Virus record (IMG/VR): IMGVR_UViG_3300027791_001841
Span: 16,894 to 80,893 of that record
Direction: 5' to 3' (one strand)
From: a virus
Length of the DNA stretch: 64,000 bases
Under the pieces are notes generated by a model that saw only the letters and a program-made list of their open reading frames with translations, did not search any database and had not been told where the DNA came from. Positions within the stretch are counted from its first letter, which is position 1, and every line of letters starts with the position of its first letter. Position numbers and translations under genes: made by a program. Shown in pieces: positions 55,994 through 63,812 of this stretch.

Positions 55994-56917
55994 ATGAATG
56001 AAACAATCGCAACTACCGAAGATACTAAGAAGTATTACTACAGTGAAATTTTTCACAGTATTCAAGGTGAAGGACAATACACTGGTGTTCCTACTGCTTG
56101 GATTAGATTCTTTTTATGTAACTTGCAATGTAACGGGTTTGGACAATTAGATCCAACTAATCCTGATACATACGAACTTCCGTTTGAAACTTTTGATTTA
56201 TCTAAAATTGATAAAGTAGAAGACTTACCTGTTTGGGATAAAGGTTGTGACAGCAGTTACACATGGGCTAAACGATATAAACACTTAATGGGGCAAGAAA
56301 CTCCTAAGGCATTAGCACATAAGATTATTGATATCTTAAAAACAGAGAGTAACCCGGAAGGGTTATTCTTACATCCTGTATCGCAACAGAGGCAACACTT
56401 CTGTGTTACAGGCGGCGAACCTATGATGCCACAAAGTCAGAAAGCGTTTATAGGTATTATGCGAGAGCTTAAAGCACAAAATAATTTACCCGCTAGTATT
56501 ACATTTGAAACTAACGGTACACAAAATCTTACACAAGAGTTTATTAACTTCTGGCAACAAGAAACAGAAATTGAATTATTCTTTAGTGTATCACCTAAAC
56601 TGTTTAGCACATCAGGCGAACTTGCTAAGAAAGCAATTAGACCCGAAGTAGTTGAGCAGTATCGTAAATTATCTAGCAAAGGACAATTAAAGTTTGTTGT
56701 TGGTAGTTTACAACGTGAGTGGGATGACATGGAGGCAGCTATAGCACAATTTCGTGAAGTAGATGTTGACTTTCCTATTTGGGTAATGCCCGTTGGTGCT
56801 AGAGAAGAAGAACAAACCGCAACCGCAGGGCATGTTGCAAAAATGGCATTTCAGAAAGGTTATAATGTAGCTGCTAGAGTACATGTATACTTATTTGGTA
56901 ATGCAATTGGAACTTAA
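55994..56917 (+). CDS. queE: 7-carboxy-7-deazaguanine synthase QueE with a split cluster motif
   Basis: 307 residues. A radical SAM enzyme that contracts 6-carboxy-tetrahydropterin to 7-carboxy-7-deazaguanine. Family marks are SIQGEGQYTGVPTAWIRF (residues 22-39), VTGGEPMM, ITFETNGTQ, FFSVSPKL and the C-terminal HVYLFGN. The cluster cysteines are Cys42, Cys46 and probably Cys85 (KGCDSSYTW). The usual CxxxCxxC is therefore stretched to C-x3-C-x38-C by a 36-residue insertion. ATG 55994 is chosen because the in-frame upstream ATG lies in the promoter. It should work with FolE and QueD. Confidence 0.9.
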   Translation: MNETIATTEDTKKYYYSEIFHSIQGEGQYTGVPTAWIRFFLCNLQCNGFGQLDPTNPDTYELPFETFDLSKIDKVEDLPVWDKGCDSSYTWAKRYKHLMGQETPKALAHKIIDILKTESNPEGLFLHPVSQQRQHFCVTGGEPMMPQSQKAFIGIMRELKAQNNLPASITFETNGTQNLTQEFINFWQQETEIELFFSVSPKLFSTSGELAKKAIRPEVVEQYRKLSSKGQLKFVVGSLQREWDDMEAAIAQFREVDVDFPIWVMPVGAREEEQTATAGHVAKMAFQKGYNVAARVHVYLFGNAIGT

Positions 56918-56926
56918 GGAGAATAT

Positions 56927-57307
56927 ATGTCATTTTTAACAAAAATACTTGGCTTAGATAAAATTAAAGAAATTAACAAAGCTAAAGACGAAGAACAGAA
57001 TAAACTGCTTAGTGCTAAAGATTTAGCAACTAAAAAGAAGCAACCGTGGGTAGGTGTAATTGATACACACATTAATAAAGATAATGTAAAGAACGGGTTC
57101 TTTGAACTCGACTGGAATGATCTGTTTATTAAACGTTTGATCAAAGAAGGATACGGAGTTGACAATGACAAGCATGAAGAAATTGTTGATCGATGGTTTC
57201 GTGAACTATGTGCTAACGTAGTTGTTGATGGTGACTTTGGCGGGCCTTTAGATGGTCTTCAAACTGGCAACATTGATATTAACAATGTAAAAAGAAATAA
57301 TGATTGA
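56927..57307 (+). CDS. Conserved T4-like marine phage protein, 126 aa
   Basis: A charged helical start (DKIKEINKAKDEEQNKLLSA) is followed by a conserved block WVGVIDTHINKDNVKNGFFE, LDWNDLFIKRLIKEGYG and EEIVDRWFRELC. The block recurs in T4-like marine phages, but its function is unknown. AAGGAGAATAT precedes the ATG. It probably shares the queE transcript, and its end overlaps the next promoter. Confidence 0.7.
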   Translation: MSFLTKILGLDKIKEINKAKDEEQNKLLSAKDLATKKKQPWVGVIDTHINKDNVKNGFFELDWNDLFIKRLIKEGYGVDNDKHEEIVDRWFRELCANVVVDGDFGGPLDGLQTGNIDINNVKRNND

Positions 57308-57332
57308 CATTGTGCGTAAAAGAGCGTATAAT
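57304..57332 (+). promoter_or_regulatory. Consensus sigma70-type promoter
   Basis: TTGACA 57304-57309, a 17 nt spacer and TATAAT 57327-57332. It drives the 5' nuclease gene at 57361; the leader of about 22 nt contains AAAGGC. Confidence 0.85.
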
Positions 57333-57360
57333 AACACTATAAACAATTAAAGGCAACGTA

Positions 57361-58350
57361 ATGACACATATTATAGTAGATACAGCAAATACATTTTTCC
57401 GTGCAAGACACGTTATTAATGGTAGTGCAGACATTAAGTTAGGTATGGCTTTTCATATTACACTTAACAGTATTAAGAAAGCATGGCAAGACTTCGATGG
57501 CACTCATGTTATATTCTGCTTAGAAGGTCGTAGTTGGCGCAAAGACTATTACGAGCCTTACAAACGTAATAGAAGTGATGCTCGTGCAGCACATAACGAA
57601 CAACAGCAAGAAGAAGAAAAGATCTTTTGGGAAGCGTTCGATACATTTAAAGACTTTGTTACAGATAAGACTAACTGTACTGTTATGCAACACAAACAGC
57701 TAGAAGCAGATGATCTTATTGCAGGTTGGGTACAAGCACATCCTGATGTTGATCATGTTATTATTAGTACAGATACAGACTTTCAGCAACTAGTTGCACC
57801 TAACTGTAAACTGTATAATGGTGTACAAGAAGTAACAACTACACACAAAGGCTTCTTTGATAAGAAAGGCAAGTTTGTTATTGATAATAAAACTAAGCTG
57901 CCTAAAGCTATTCCAGATCCTCAATGGTTATTGTTTGAAAAGTGTATGCGTGGTGACACAAGTGATAATGTGTTTAGTGCTTACCCTGGTGTACGTAAGA
58001 AAGGCACTAAGAACAAAGTTGGTTTAACTGAAGCGTTTGAAGATAAGACTACAAAAGGTTACAACTGGAATAACTTGATGTTGCAACGTTGGGTAGATCA
58101 TAACGGTGCAGAACATCGTGTACTAGACGATTACGAACGTAACCGTGTACTAATTGATTTATCAATGCAACCTAGTAACATTAGAACTATTATTAATGAT
58201 GTAATTGAAGAAGCAATGGTTGCTAACAAGGACGTTAGTCAAGTTGGTATTAGGCTAATGAAGTTCTGTCATTTATATGACTTAAAAAGAATTACAGATC
58301 AGGCGCAGGCATATGCTGAGCCATTAAATGCGAGGTATAACACAGTATGA
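57361..58350 (+). CDS. rnh: FEN/RNase H-type 5'-3' nuclease (T4 Rnh-like)
   Basis: 329 residues. Acidic metal-binding residues of the PIN/FEN fold: IVDTANTFFRA (first Asp), CLEGRSWRKDYYEPYKRNR, LEADDLIAGW and STDTDFQQL, then CMRGDTSDNV, which starts the helix-hairpin-helix region. In T4 this enzyme removes lagging-strand primers. It overlaps the next gene by 4 nt (ATGA). Confidence 0.9.
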   Translation: MTHIIVDTANTFFRARHVINGSADIKLGMAFHITLNSIKKAWQDFDGTHVIFCLEGRSWRKDYYEPYKRNRSDARAAHNEQQQEEEKIFWEAFDTFKDFVTDKTNCTVMQHKQLEADDLIAGWVQAHPDVDHVIISTDTDFQQLVAPNCKLYNGVQEVTTTHKGFFDKKGKFVIDNKTKLPKAIPDPQWLLFEKCMRGDTSDNVFSAYPGVRKKGTKNKVGLTEAFEDKTTKGYNWNNLMLQRWVDHNGAEHRVLDDYERNRVLIDLSMQPSNIRTIINDVIEEAMVANKDVSQVGIRLMKFCHLYDLKRITDQAQAYAEPLNARYNTV

Positions 58351-58823
58351 CACTAGACCTAAAAGCAAAACCCATTTTAGATGGAAAGTTTTGGATTGTA
58401 GAAAATGCAGGACAAAAAGTAGGAACACTTAGAAAGAACGAAGACAAGTTTGTTTTTAGTAACGAACACGGTGTTAAGTTCTATAATAGTAAATCAAGCA
58501 TTGTAAAAGAGTACGGAAAAGACTTTTTTGTTGCTAAGATTATAAAAGAAGCTACAGATGCTTTACCTAACGAAGTACAAGGGTATAAGTGTAGCACTTC
58601 ACCGCATAACTCAATGTATGATATACAGAAACGTTTGCCACTGTTTACAAAAAGTAAAGACTCAAAGAGTTTGTACTGTGCAGGCTATTATGTAATTAAA
58701 TTCGATAAAGGTTGGGTTAAATCATTCTGTCCTAAGCTCATTACACTGCAACGATATGCGTATAAAGGGCCATTTAAGACTGATTTAGAAATGAAACAGG
58801 TGCTATCAAATGTCAACAAGTAA
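58347..58823 (+). CDS. Conserved T4-like marine phage protein, 158 aa
   Basis: A beta-rich N-terminal part (LDGKFWIVENAGQKVGTLRK) is followed by YKCSTSPHNSMYDIQKRLPL, then FTKSKDSKSLYCAGYYVIKF and GWVKSFCPKLITLQRY. These blocks recur next to rnh in related phages. Several Cys could bind a metal. Function unknown. Overlaps the next gene by 14 nt. Confidence 0.7.
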   Translation: MTLDLKAKPILDGKFWIVENAGQKVGTLRKNEDKFVFSNEHGVKFYNSKSSIVKEYGKDFFVAKIIKEATDALPNEVQGYKCSTSPHNSMYDIQKRLPLFTKSKDSKSLYCAGYYVIKFDKGWVKSFCPKLITLQRYAYKGPFKTDLEMKQVLSNVNK

Positions 58824-59058
58824 CCTTCCTCAATCGCTTCCCAGCATAGAGAAGGTGCTACAACGTATTGCTGTTGCAGAGCAAACTCATCAAAAAGAAG
58901 TAAGAATTACTATTGCTGAAGCAAGAGCATTGACACTTGAATTATCGTTGTTTACGGCTAAGCTAGGCGTGGTTGTTACAGACATTAACGAACAATTAAA
59001 GCAGATTAGACAAAATAGTGAGCAAGTAGACGTAAAGTTTGAAGGCGGACAGTTCTAA
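58810..59058 (+). CDS. Small helical phage protein, 82 aa
   Basis: Helical, coiled-coil prone (IEKVLQRIAVAEQTHQKEV; VVTDINEQLKQIRQNSEQ), with an acidic middle. It overlaps the preceding gene by 14 nt. Similar small proteins are found in T4-like marine phages; no function is known to me. Confidence 0.6.
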   Translation: MSTSNLPQSLPSIEKVLQRIAVAEQTHQKEVRITIAEARALTLELSLFTAKLGVVVTDINEQLKQIRQNSEQVDVKFEGGQF

Positions 59059-59064
59059 AAAAGG

Positions 59065-59071
59065 ATAAATA
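59065..59071 (+). promoter_or_regulatory. T4-late-type promoter box
   Basis: GATAAATA, 31 nt before ATG 59103. Probably starts the late group of small genes to 61.3 kb. Confidence 0.5.
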
Positions 59072-59102
59072 TATACGTAGTTAATTAAAAAGGGTTACGT
59101 AT

Positions 59103-59387
59103 ATGAGCAGGCCAAAACCAAATGTTATTCTCGAACATATCAATCGAGAAACATATAAAGCAGAACAAATCTTAGAGAGCGAAGCAATTTGGGCGGTCTT
59201 CTATAAAGGAAAACCGTTTAACTTAAAAAGCGGAAGTATGGTGTCTAGTTACCCGGGACCTAAATATAAAAAGGTGTCTTTTTCTAATCCTGGACATGCT
59301 AGAAACTTAGCAAAGAAATTAAACTCAATGTTTAATACTACTGAATTTAAAGTCTACACACTAACTTCTGGAGCGGTGGAAGAGTAA
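59103..59387 (+). CDS. Conserved phage protein, 94 aa
   Basis: ILEHINRETYKAEQILESEA, then IWAVFYKGKPFNLKSG and SFSNPGHARNLAKKLNSMF, make up a small alpha/beta protein that recurs in T4-like marine phages. The basic second half could touch nucleic acid. It is expressed from a late-type box. Function unknown. Confidence 0.65.
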   Translation: MSRPKPNVILEHINRETYKAEQILESEAIWAVFYKGKPFNLKSGSMVSSYPGPKYKKVSFSNPGHARNLAKKLNSMFNTTEFKVYTLTSGAVEE

Positions 59388-59391
59388 TGGT

Positions 59392-59796
59392 ATGGATCAC
59401 AAAGACAATTACACTAGGGTTTTTTTAAAAGCAGCAGGGTTGTCAGCGGGAACAGAAGACATCAAAGAAAAGAAACCTCAATGGTGGTGGAATGTAAGAA
59501 GTAAATCCAATGGTGGTTTAAGATTAACAGATGATGCTGTTACATTTATACATGATGTTGCACAGATTAAAACATATCAAGTAAAATTTCCAAAACAGTT
59601 TAAAATTACACCACAAGTACTTTTATGGCTTGACAATTTTATCGAATCGCCGTATTATATAACTAAGACGTCTATTAGTGTGCTTAAAGAGAAGTCAGCG
59701 TTTGAATTATATCTGTTTAGTGGCGATATAAGTAAAATGGGCTATAACAAAGCATTAGCTAAAAGAATTACTGAAGAAACTAAGAACCAAGATTAA
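59392..59796 (+). CDS. Conserved phage protein, 134 aa
   Basis: The Trp-rich stretch KKPQWWWNVRSKSNGGLRLT near residue 28 and KTYQVKFPKQFKITPQVLLW near residue 60 are the most conserved-looking parts. Mixed alpha/beta and basic. It starts 4 nt after the preceding stop with GTAATGGT upstream, so the start is somewhat uncertain. Function unknown. Confidence 0.6.
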   Translation: MDHKDNYTRVFLKAAGLSAGTEDIKEKKPQWWWNVRSKSNGGLRLTDDAVTFIHDVAQIKTYQVKFPKQFKITPQVLLWLDNFIESPYYITKTSISVLKEKSAFELYLFSGDISKMGYNKALAKRITEETKNQD

Positions 59797-59816
59797 CTCC
59801 CATTAACTGAGCATAT

Positions 59817-59824
59817 TATAAATA
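59817..59824 (+). promoter_or_regulatory. Perfect T4 late promoter box (TATAAATA)
   Basis: TATAAATA at 59817-59824, identical to the T4 late consensus, lies 7 nt before ATG 59832. At most a 1-2 nt leader is expected. Confidence 0.7.
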
Positions 59825-59831
59825 TTATACA

Positions 59832-60101
59832 ATGATTGAACTTAATCCATTAGACGTACTAAGATCTAGAGAAGTAAAGAGCATGCCTCCGCACTTTTCT
59901 ACCATGAAGATATCTGATAATGAAAGATATGATTATCAAATTATTGATTGGATCAAAGAAAAAACTATCGGAAGGTTTAGCATTAATGCATACCCTAACG
60001 TTAGTAGTAACCAATTCAAAACATCTACATTTGTAGGGTTTGAAGAAGAAAAAGAGTTAACGTATTTTATGTTAGCTTGTCCATACTTAAGGAGAAACTA
60101 G
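59832..60101 (+). CDS. Small conserved phage protein, 89 aa
   Basis: LDVLRSREVKSMPPHFSTMK then YDYQIIDWIKEKTIGRF is the conserved-looking core. Small alpha/beta fold. No Shine-Dalgarno sequence, but a perfect late box lies 7 nt before the ATG. One base separates it from the next gene, whose ribosome site AAGGAGAAACTAG lies in its end. Function unknown. Confidence 0.6.
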   Translation: MIELNPLDVLRSREVKSMPPHFSTMKISDNERYDYQIIDWIKEKTIGRFSINAYPNVSSNQFKTSTFVGFEEEKELTYFMLACPYLRRN

Positions 60102-60102
60102 A

Positions 60103-60372
60103 ATGGCTGAAGAAACAAAAGACCCAGTAGCTACAGAAGCACCAGTTGGTGGTCCTGTTCCTACTCCCCAAGCAGATGCTCCAGCAGCACCTGACTTAAA
60201 CATTAGTGACTTAACTGCTGTAAAAAGCATTATTGAAGTTGCAACACAACGAGGTGCTTTTAAAGCTGCAGAACTTGAAGCAGTAGGTAAAGCATTTAAT
60301 AAATTGTCAACGTTTTTAGATCACGTTGTTTCACAACAACAGAAAGATCAAGGAGAAGCAGATAATGGCTAG
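60103..60372 (+). CDS. Conserved T4-like marine phage protein, 89 aa
   Basis: A Pro/Ala-rich disordered start (residues 1-32) leads to a helical domain: LTAVKSIIEVATQRGAFKAA, then ELEAVGKAFNKLSTFLDHV. The helical domain recurs in T4-like marine phages next to the following gene. Overlaps it by 8 nt. Function unknown. Confidence 0.65.
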   Translation: MAEETKDPVATEAPVGGPVPTPQADAPAAPDLNISDLTAVKSIIEVATQRGAFKAAELEAVGKAFNKLSTFLDHVVSQQQKDQGEADNG

Positions 60373-61003
60373 AAATATTAAACATGTTGGAAAGATGACT
60401 AATACCGGTGACCATGTTGCTGTTGTATTTAGAACTCTTCCAGGAGAATCAGATAACGCACTAGTATTGCAAACAGCAACACTACCTGATAACTATCACG
60501 ATAGCTTAATGAAGCTTATCGAAACAGACCAAGCACAAGAAGCGTTTGAACTAGGTGAGTTTATGTTTAGAAACTCTTTTCCAGACGGACGTCCTATGCT
60601 TCAAGCAATGCAGGCAGACAATCGTCTTAAGAAAGTTCCAACAGCGAACGTTACTATGACACCAACGTCTGTTCAAGCAATTCAATTAAATGAATTAAAT
60701 GGATTTATTGCTGAACAAAAAAATTGTGCTATTGACGACTTGCATACATTTGTAAGCGGTGCTCCAAAAGCTCAAAGAGACAATAGTCTAGAGCCTAAGA
60801 AAGCTGCTCCAATTGCAGAAGCTGCTCCAGTTACACAAGCATCAGATAACGGTGTATTGAGTGATGATGATCTTGCTAAGTCATTTAGATCACAAGCTGA
60901 TAGACTCAGCAAAGAAGCTGCTGAATTAAGACGCCAAGCAGAAGACCTAGTTCCAACTAAGCGTAAAGCTAAGACGGCAACTAAAGTGTCTGAGAGTGTC
61001 TAG
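60365..61003 (+). CDS. Conserved T4-like marine phage protein, 212 aa
   Basis: ATG 60365 (MARNIKHVGKMTNTGDHV) follows AAGGAGAAGCAGATA. It is preferred over ATG 60326 in the previous gene. The N-terminal 120 residues look like a compact domain (VVFRTLPGESDNALVLQTAT; TANVTMTPTSVQAIQLNELN). The rest is Ala/Lys/Glu-rich and helical. It recurs in this phage group without assigned function and overlaps the next gene by 8 nt. Confidence 0.68.
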   Translation: MARNIKHVGKMTNTGDHVAVVFRTLPGESDNALVLQTATLPDNYHDSLMKLIETDQAQEAFELGEFMFRNSFPDGRPMLQAMQADNRLKKVPTANVTMTPTSVQAIQLNELNGFIAEQKNCAIDDLHTFVSGAPKAQRDNSLEPKKAAPIAEAAPVTQASDNGVLSDDDLAKSFRSQADRLSKEAAELRRQAEDLVPTKRKAKTATKVSESV

Positions 61004-61304
61004 CAAACAGTACTTTCGTCCACCGAAGCATCTGGTCAAGGAATGGCCAGAAGTGTTCGACGACCTCTATATGAATACTATGCCCGTTGCGTATTTGGAT
61101 GCAATGCTATTAGAATTTAATGATGGAAGGATTTGGGAGATTAACATCAAAGAACATCTTGTTCAAGATGACCCAGATTCTGTAGCAAAAAAATTGCTAC
61201 AAACAATGAATGAATATAAAGATTCTATAAAGAAGGTAGATTTTAAAATTAATATAGATCTTCTTAAGAAAGAGATTCAAGATCGAACAAATAAACTATT
61301 GTAG
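60996..61304 (+). CDS. Conserved T4-like marine phage protein, 102 aa
   Basis: GTG start overlapping the previous stop region. PPKHLVKEWPEVFDDLYMNT, then MPVAYLDAMLLEFNDGRIWE, is a conserved block in T4-like marine phages. The second half is basic and helical. Last plus-strand gene before the terminator at 61320. Function unknown. Confidence 0.68.
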   Translation: MSSKQYFRPPKHLVKEWPEVFDDLYMNTMPVAYLDAMLLEFNDGRIWEINIKEHLVQDDPDSVAKKLLQTMNEYKDSIKKVDFKINIDLLKKEIQDRTNKLL

Positions 61305-61319
61305 TTTCTCAAATTAAAG

Positions 61320-61346
61320 AGCTAGTAGAAATACTAGCTTTTTTTT
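61320..61346 (+). terminator. Rho-independent terminator with a GAAA tetraloop
   Basis: Stem AGCTAGTA / TACTAGCT (8 bp, 61320-61327 and 61332-61339) capped by a GAAA loop, followed by a run of eight T. It ends the plus-strand genes at the convergence with the sugar dehydrogenase gene. Confidence 0.88.
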
Positions 61347-62523
61347 ATGTTCTAGTATTACCGTAATGAATTACTTTATGTCTATTAGATTTGTATTCTC
61401 TCCACGGATCAACTACAACACTATCGTCATTTAACGATACATACAGCTCAGGATGAGACATAAGAACAACAGCACTGTATGTTCTATTGTTTGGTTCAAA
61501 TGCTAACGGATCAATTTGAATTGGCGGAAATCCTGCTTCGTTACAATAATGTCCTACTAGTAGTGCATAACTGCCATCAACATACGGAACTCCAGGCTTA
61601 TAAGCAATACCGTTAAGTAAGATAGGAAGATCGTACTGCGTAGCGTTGTCAATTAATACCTGTGCCATATTCTTTGCTTGTATTTCTCTAGCATTCATAA
61701 TAGCATCAAAAATATCATAGCCCAAATCTAATTTGTCTGCCATGTAGCGCAGTGCAATATTGTCACGTGGATGACATCCACCGCCATCGCCTAGTCCTGC
61801 TTTCATATAACTAGGTCCCATAATACGTTGTGTACTGTTAGCTAACGCATCTGTAACAACATCTACATTAATGTGTCCTTGCTTTTCAGCAACATCTTGA
61901 ATCATATTAACAAGTCCAAGTTTCGTGCTAATAAATGTATTATAAAAAACTTTGATACACTCGCATTCATCCCAGGTGCCAATTTCGTATCTTGGATTGT
62001 TTTCCATAATTGTTTTATAGAAGTCTACAAGTTGTTTGGCATCACCGGTTTCACTACCATCTTCTGTACCAATCATTACCATCTCTGGATTGACCATGTC
62101 GTGTGCAACAGTACCCATTGCAATTAAGTATGGGTTGTATACAAACCGTGTGTTATGTATTAAAGGTACAAATTCTTCTCTTGTTGTTCCTGGTAGTACT
62201 GTGCTAATAAGGACTAGTAATTGGTCTTTGCTCATATTAGCGTTTGCTTCTTTTAGTACATCTATTACAATGTCATAACTAAAATCTTTAGGTTCCAAAT
62301 GTGCTGTTGGTGCTCTACCATCATATGAAGGATCATGAGGTGTAGGTACTGCTACAAAAACAATATCTCGATCTTTAACCATTGTTGATATTGACGAATG
62401 TACTGTTACTAAATTACTTGTAACTTCTCTAGTATCATATCCAGAAACGTTATGTCCTTTTTGAGCAATAGCTTCAGCGCATGGTAACCCCAATTTGCCT
62501 AGTCCTATGAATCCAATTTTCAT
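61345..62523 (-). CDS. UDP-glucose/GDP-mannose-type nucleotide-sugar dehydrogenase
   Basis: About 392 residues from ATG 62523 (AAAAGGAAAAATGTA upstream; ATG 62541 is also in frame). NAD-binding start KIGFIGLGKLGLPCAEAIA, VFVAVPTP, STVLPGTT, and the catalytic Cys in LGDGGGCHPRDN. It oxidises the C6 of a nucleotide sugar to an uronic acid. The C-terminal nucleotide-sugar-binding domain is shortened compared with Ugd. It fits with KdsA and the PMM-like enzyme as envelope-sugar genes. Confidence 0.9.
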   Translation of the reverse strand: MKIGFIGLGKLGLPCAEAIAQKGHNVSGYDTREVTSNLVTVHSSISTMVKDRDIVFVAVPTPHDPSYDGRAPTAHLEPKDFSYDIVIDVLKEANANMSKDQLLVLISTVLPGTTREEFVPLIHNTRFVYNPYLIAMGTVAHDMVNPEMVMIGTEDGSETGDAKQLVDFYKTIMENNPRYEIGTWDECECIKVFYNTFISTKLGLVNMIQDVAEKQGHINVDVVTDALANSTQRIMGPSYMKAGLGDGGGCHPRDNIALRYMADKLDLGYDIFDAIMNAREIQAKNMAQVLIDNATQYDLPILLNGIAYKPGVPYVDGSYALLVGHYCNEAGFPPIQIDPLAFEPNNRTYSAVVLMSHPELYVSLNDDSVVVDPWREYKSNRHKVIHYGNTRT

Positions 62524-62552
62524 TACATTTTTCCTTTTCAAATAACTGTATA

Positions 62553-62559
62553 TATTTAC
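62553..62559 (-). promoter_or_regulatory. T4-late-type box (GTAAATA, minus strand)
   Basis: GTAAATA on the minus strand, 29 nt before ATG 62523, with a ribosome site between. The rest of the gap 62560-62666 contains only GCGTTAAG-like inverted pieces without a clear terminator. Confidence 0.45.
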
Positions 62560-62666
62560 AAAATATACTTAAAAGACCGTTTAAGCCTGGTTTTAAGCAG
62601 AGAGCGTTAAGTGTTAGTAGTACATGTTAAACACGCTGTATGACGCTTAAAATACGTCTTAGGCAC

Positions 62667-63812
62667 CTAATTCATAGGCTTTATAAGCTGTTGTCTACGG
62701 TATAATACCTTGTAATTATGCTCTGCAATTGGCCGTACTTTGGACATCCATTCTCGCCATTCAATTTTATTTAATTTGCATATTCGTTCAATTTCATCTA
62801 CAATAGCAATAGCTCTATCACCATGATCTTCTATCGAATCGTAATGCTCGTTAATGTGCGGAGCAAACGTTTTATATCCTAATTTTTTAAGATACTGTAA
62901 CGTATTTGGTGAACCTACAAGTATAAACGGATGACCCATAGCAATAGTTTTAAATATTTTTTCGCTTAGAAATGGCACGTTTTCATAAAATGTAGTTTCA
63001 CTAACTACACTAAAAAATGTTTCTTGATAGTAAGATTCAATTGAAGGTTGGTGTTCTGCTCTATTAGTAACTAAATCTTTCTCATCAAGATACATAGGAG
63101 GCAACTGCTGCACTCCTTCAGATCTTTTTAATATCTTAGTAATTTCTTTGTGGCCATAATGTTTTTTACTTAACCAATTCCATATTTGTTTCCACTCTCT
63201 ACGATCATCTGATGGTGCTAGGCTAACATACCCTTCATCTAATAATCCTCTATCATATAGCATTGTAACTAATAAAGGACGATGCAATCTCCATCTTCTA
63301 TTTAAATTAAGAAACTTTTTAGTATACTTACGTTTCTTTTCTAACGTTGGTAGAGCGTTTCGTTGTCGTATAGTATCTTTACCGGTTGTTTCAAACAAGC
63401 TATACCACATAATTTTAATTTGTTCAGCATTATTCTTTTTACAATAGCTTAGTGTATAGCGTAACATAGTTGGCACACCTGACAAGAATACAACTTGACT
63501 TGCTGGAATGTTGTACTTATTAACTATGTGTTTGTATATTGCATCTACACTTTCGTAGAAGTATTCTAACGAGTTATCTAACACCAAATATATATTGTTA
63601 ATCTGCAATTCATGAATAGTGTGTTGATCTAAAATAGTATCTAACGGATAACATTCAAAACTGTTTGGGCCAGAAAATTGTATATACACGTAATCTAAGT
63701 TAAGTTTTAGTTTTGCATTTTCAGCAGGATTACTATCCATCGGAATCTTATTAGGATTATTTGAATTGTATGTTTGTAGATAAAATAAATCTTTAGAATT
63801 TAAACAGGCCAT
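62667..63812 (-). CDS. Putative glycosyltransferase-like protein, 381 aa
   Basis: No firm family assignment. The C-terminal third has the run 'FSVVSETTFYENVPFLSEKI', 'FKTIAMGHPFILVGSPNTLQ', 'LKKLGYKTFAPHINEHYDSI', a layout like the donor-binding half of GT-B / fucosyltransferase-like proteins (SEK.F....G.P.v..G.P). The middle is very basic (KKRKYTKKFLNLNRRWRLHR). It lies upstream of the sugar dehydrogenase on the same strand and is coupled to the partial gene before it (TAATG). Confidence 0.55.
   Translation of the reverse strand: MACLNSKDLFYLQTYNSNNPNKIPMDSNPAENAKLKLNLDYVYIQFSGPNSFECYPLDTILDQHTIHELQINNIYLVLDNSLEYFYESVDAIYKHIVNKYNIPASQVVFLSGVPTMLRYTLSYCKKNNAEQIKIMWYSLFETTGKDTIRQRNALPTLEKKRKYTKKFLNLNRRWRLHRPLLVTMLYDRGLLDEGYVSLAPSDDRREWKQIWNWLSKKHYGHKEITKILKRSEGVQQLPPMYLDEKDLVTNRAEHQPSIESYYQETFFSVVSETTFYENVPFLSEKIFKTIAMGHPFILVGSPNTLQYLKKLGYKTFAPHINEHYDSIEDHGDRAIAIVDEIERICKLNKIEWREWMSKVRPIAEHNYKVLYRRQQLIKPMN

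Noticed and set aside
62560-62666. Structured RNA or terminator between the two minus-strand sugar genes
   Set aside because: Short inverted pieces (GCGTTAAG / CTTAAAA-type, TTAGG/CCTAA) do not form a convincing single stem and no T-tract follows.
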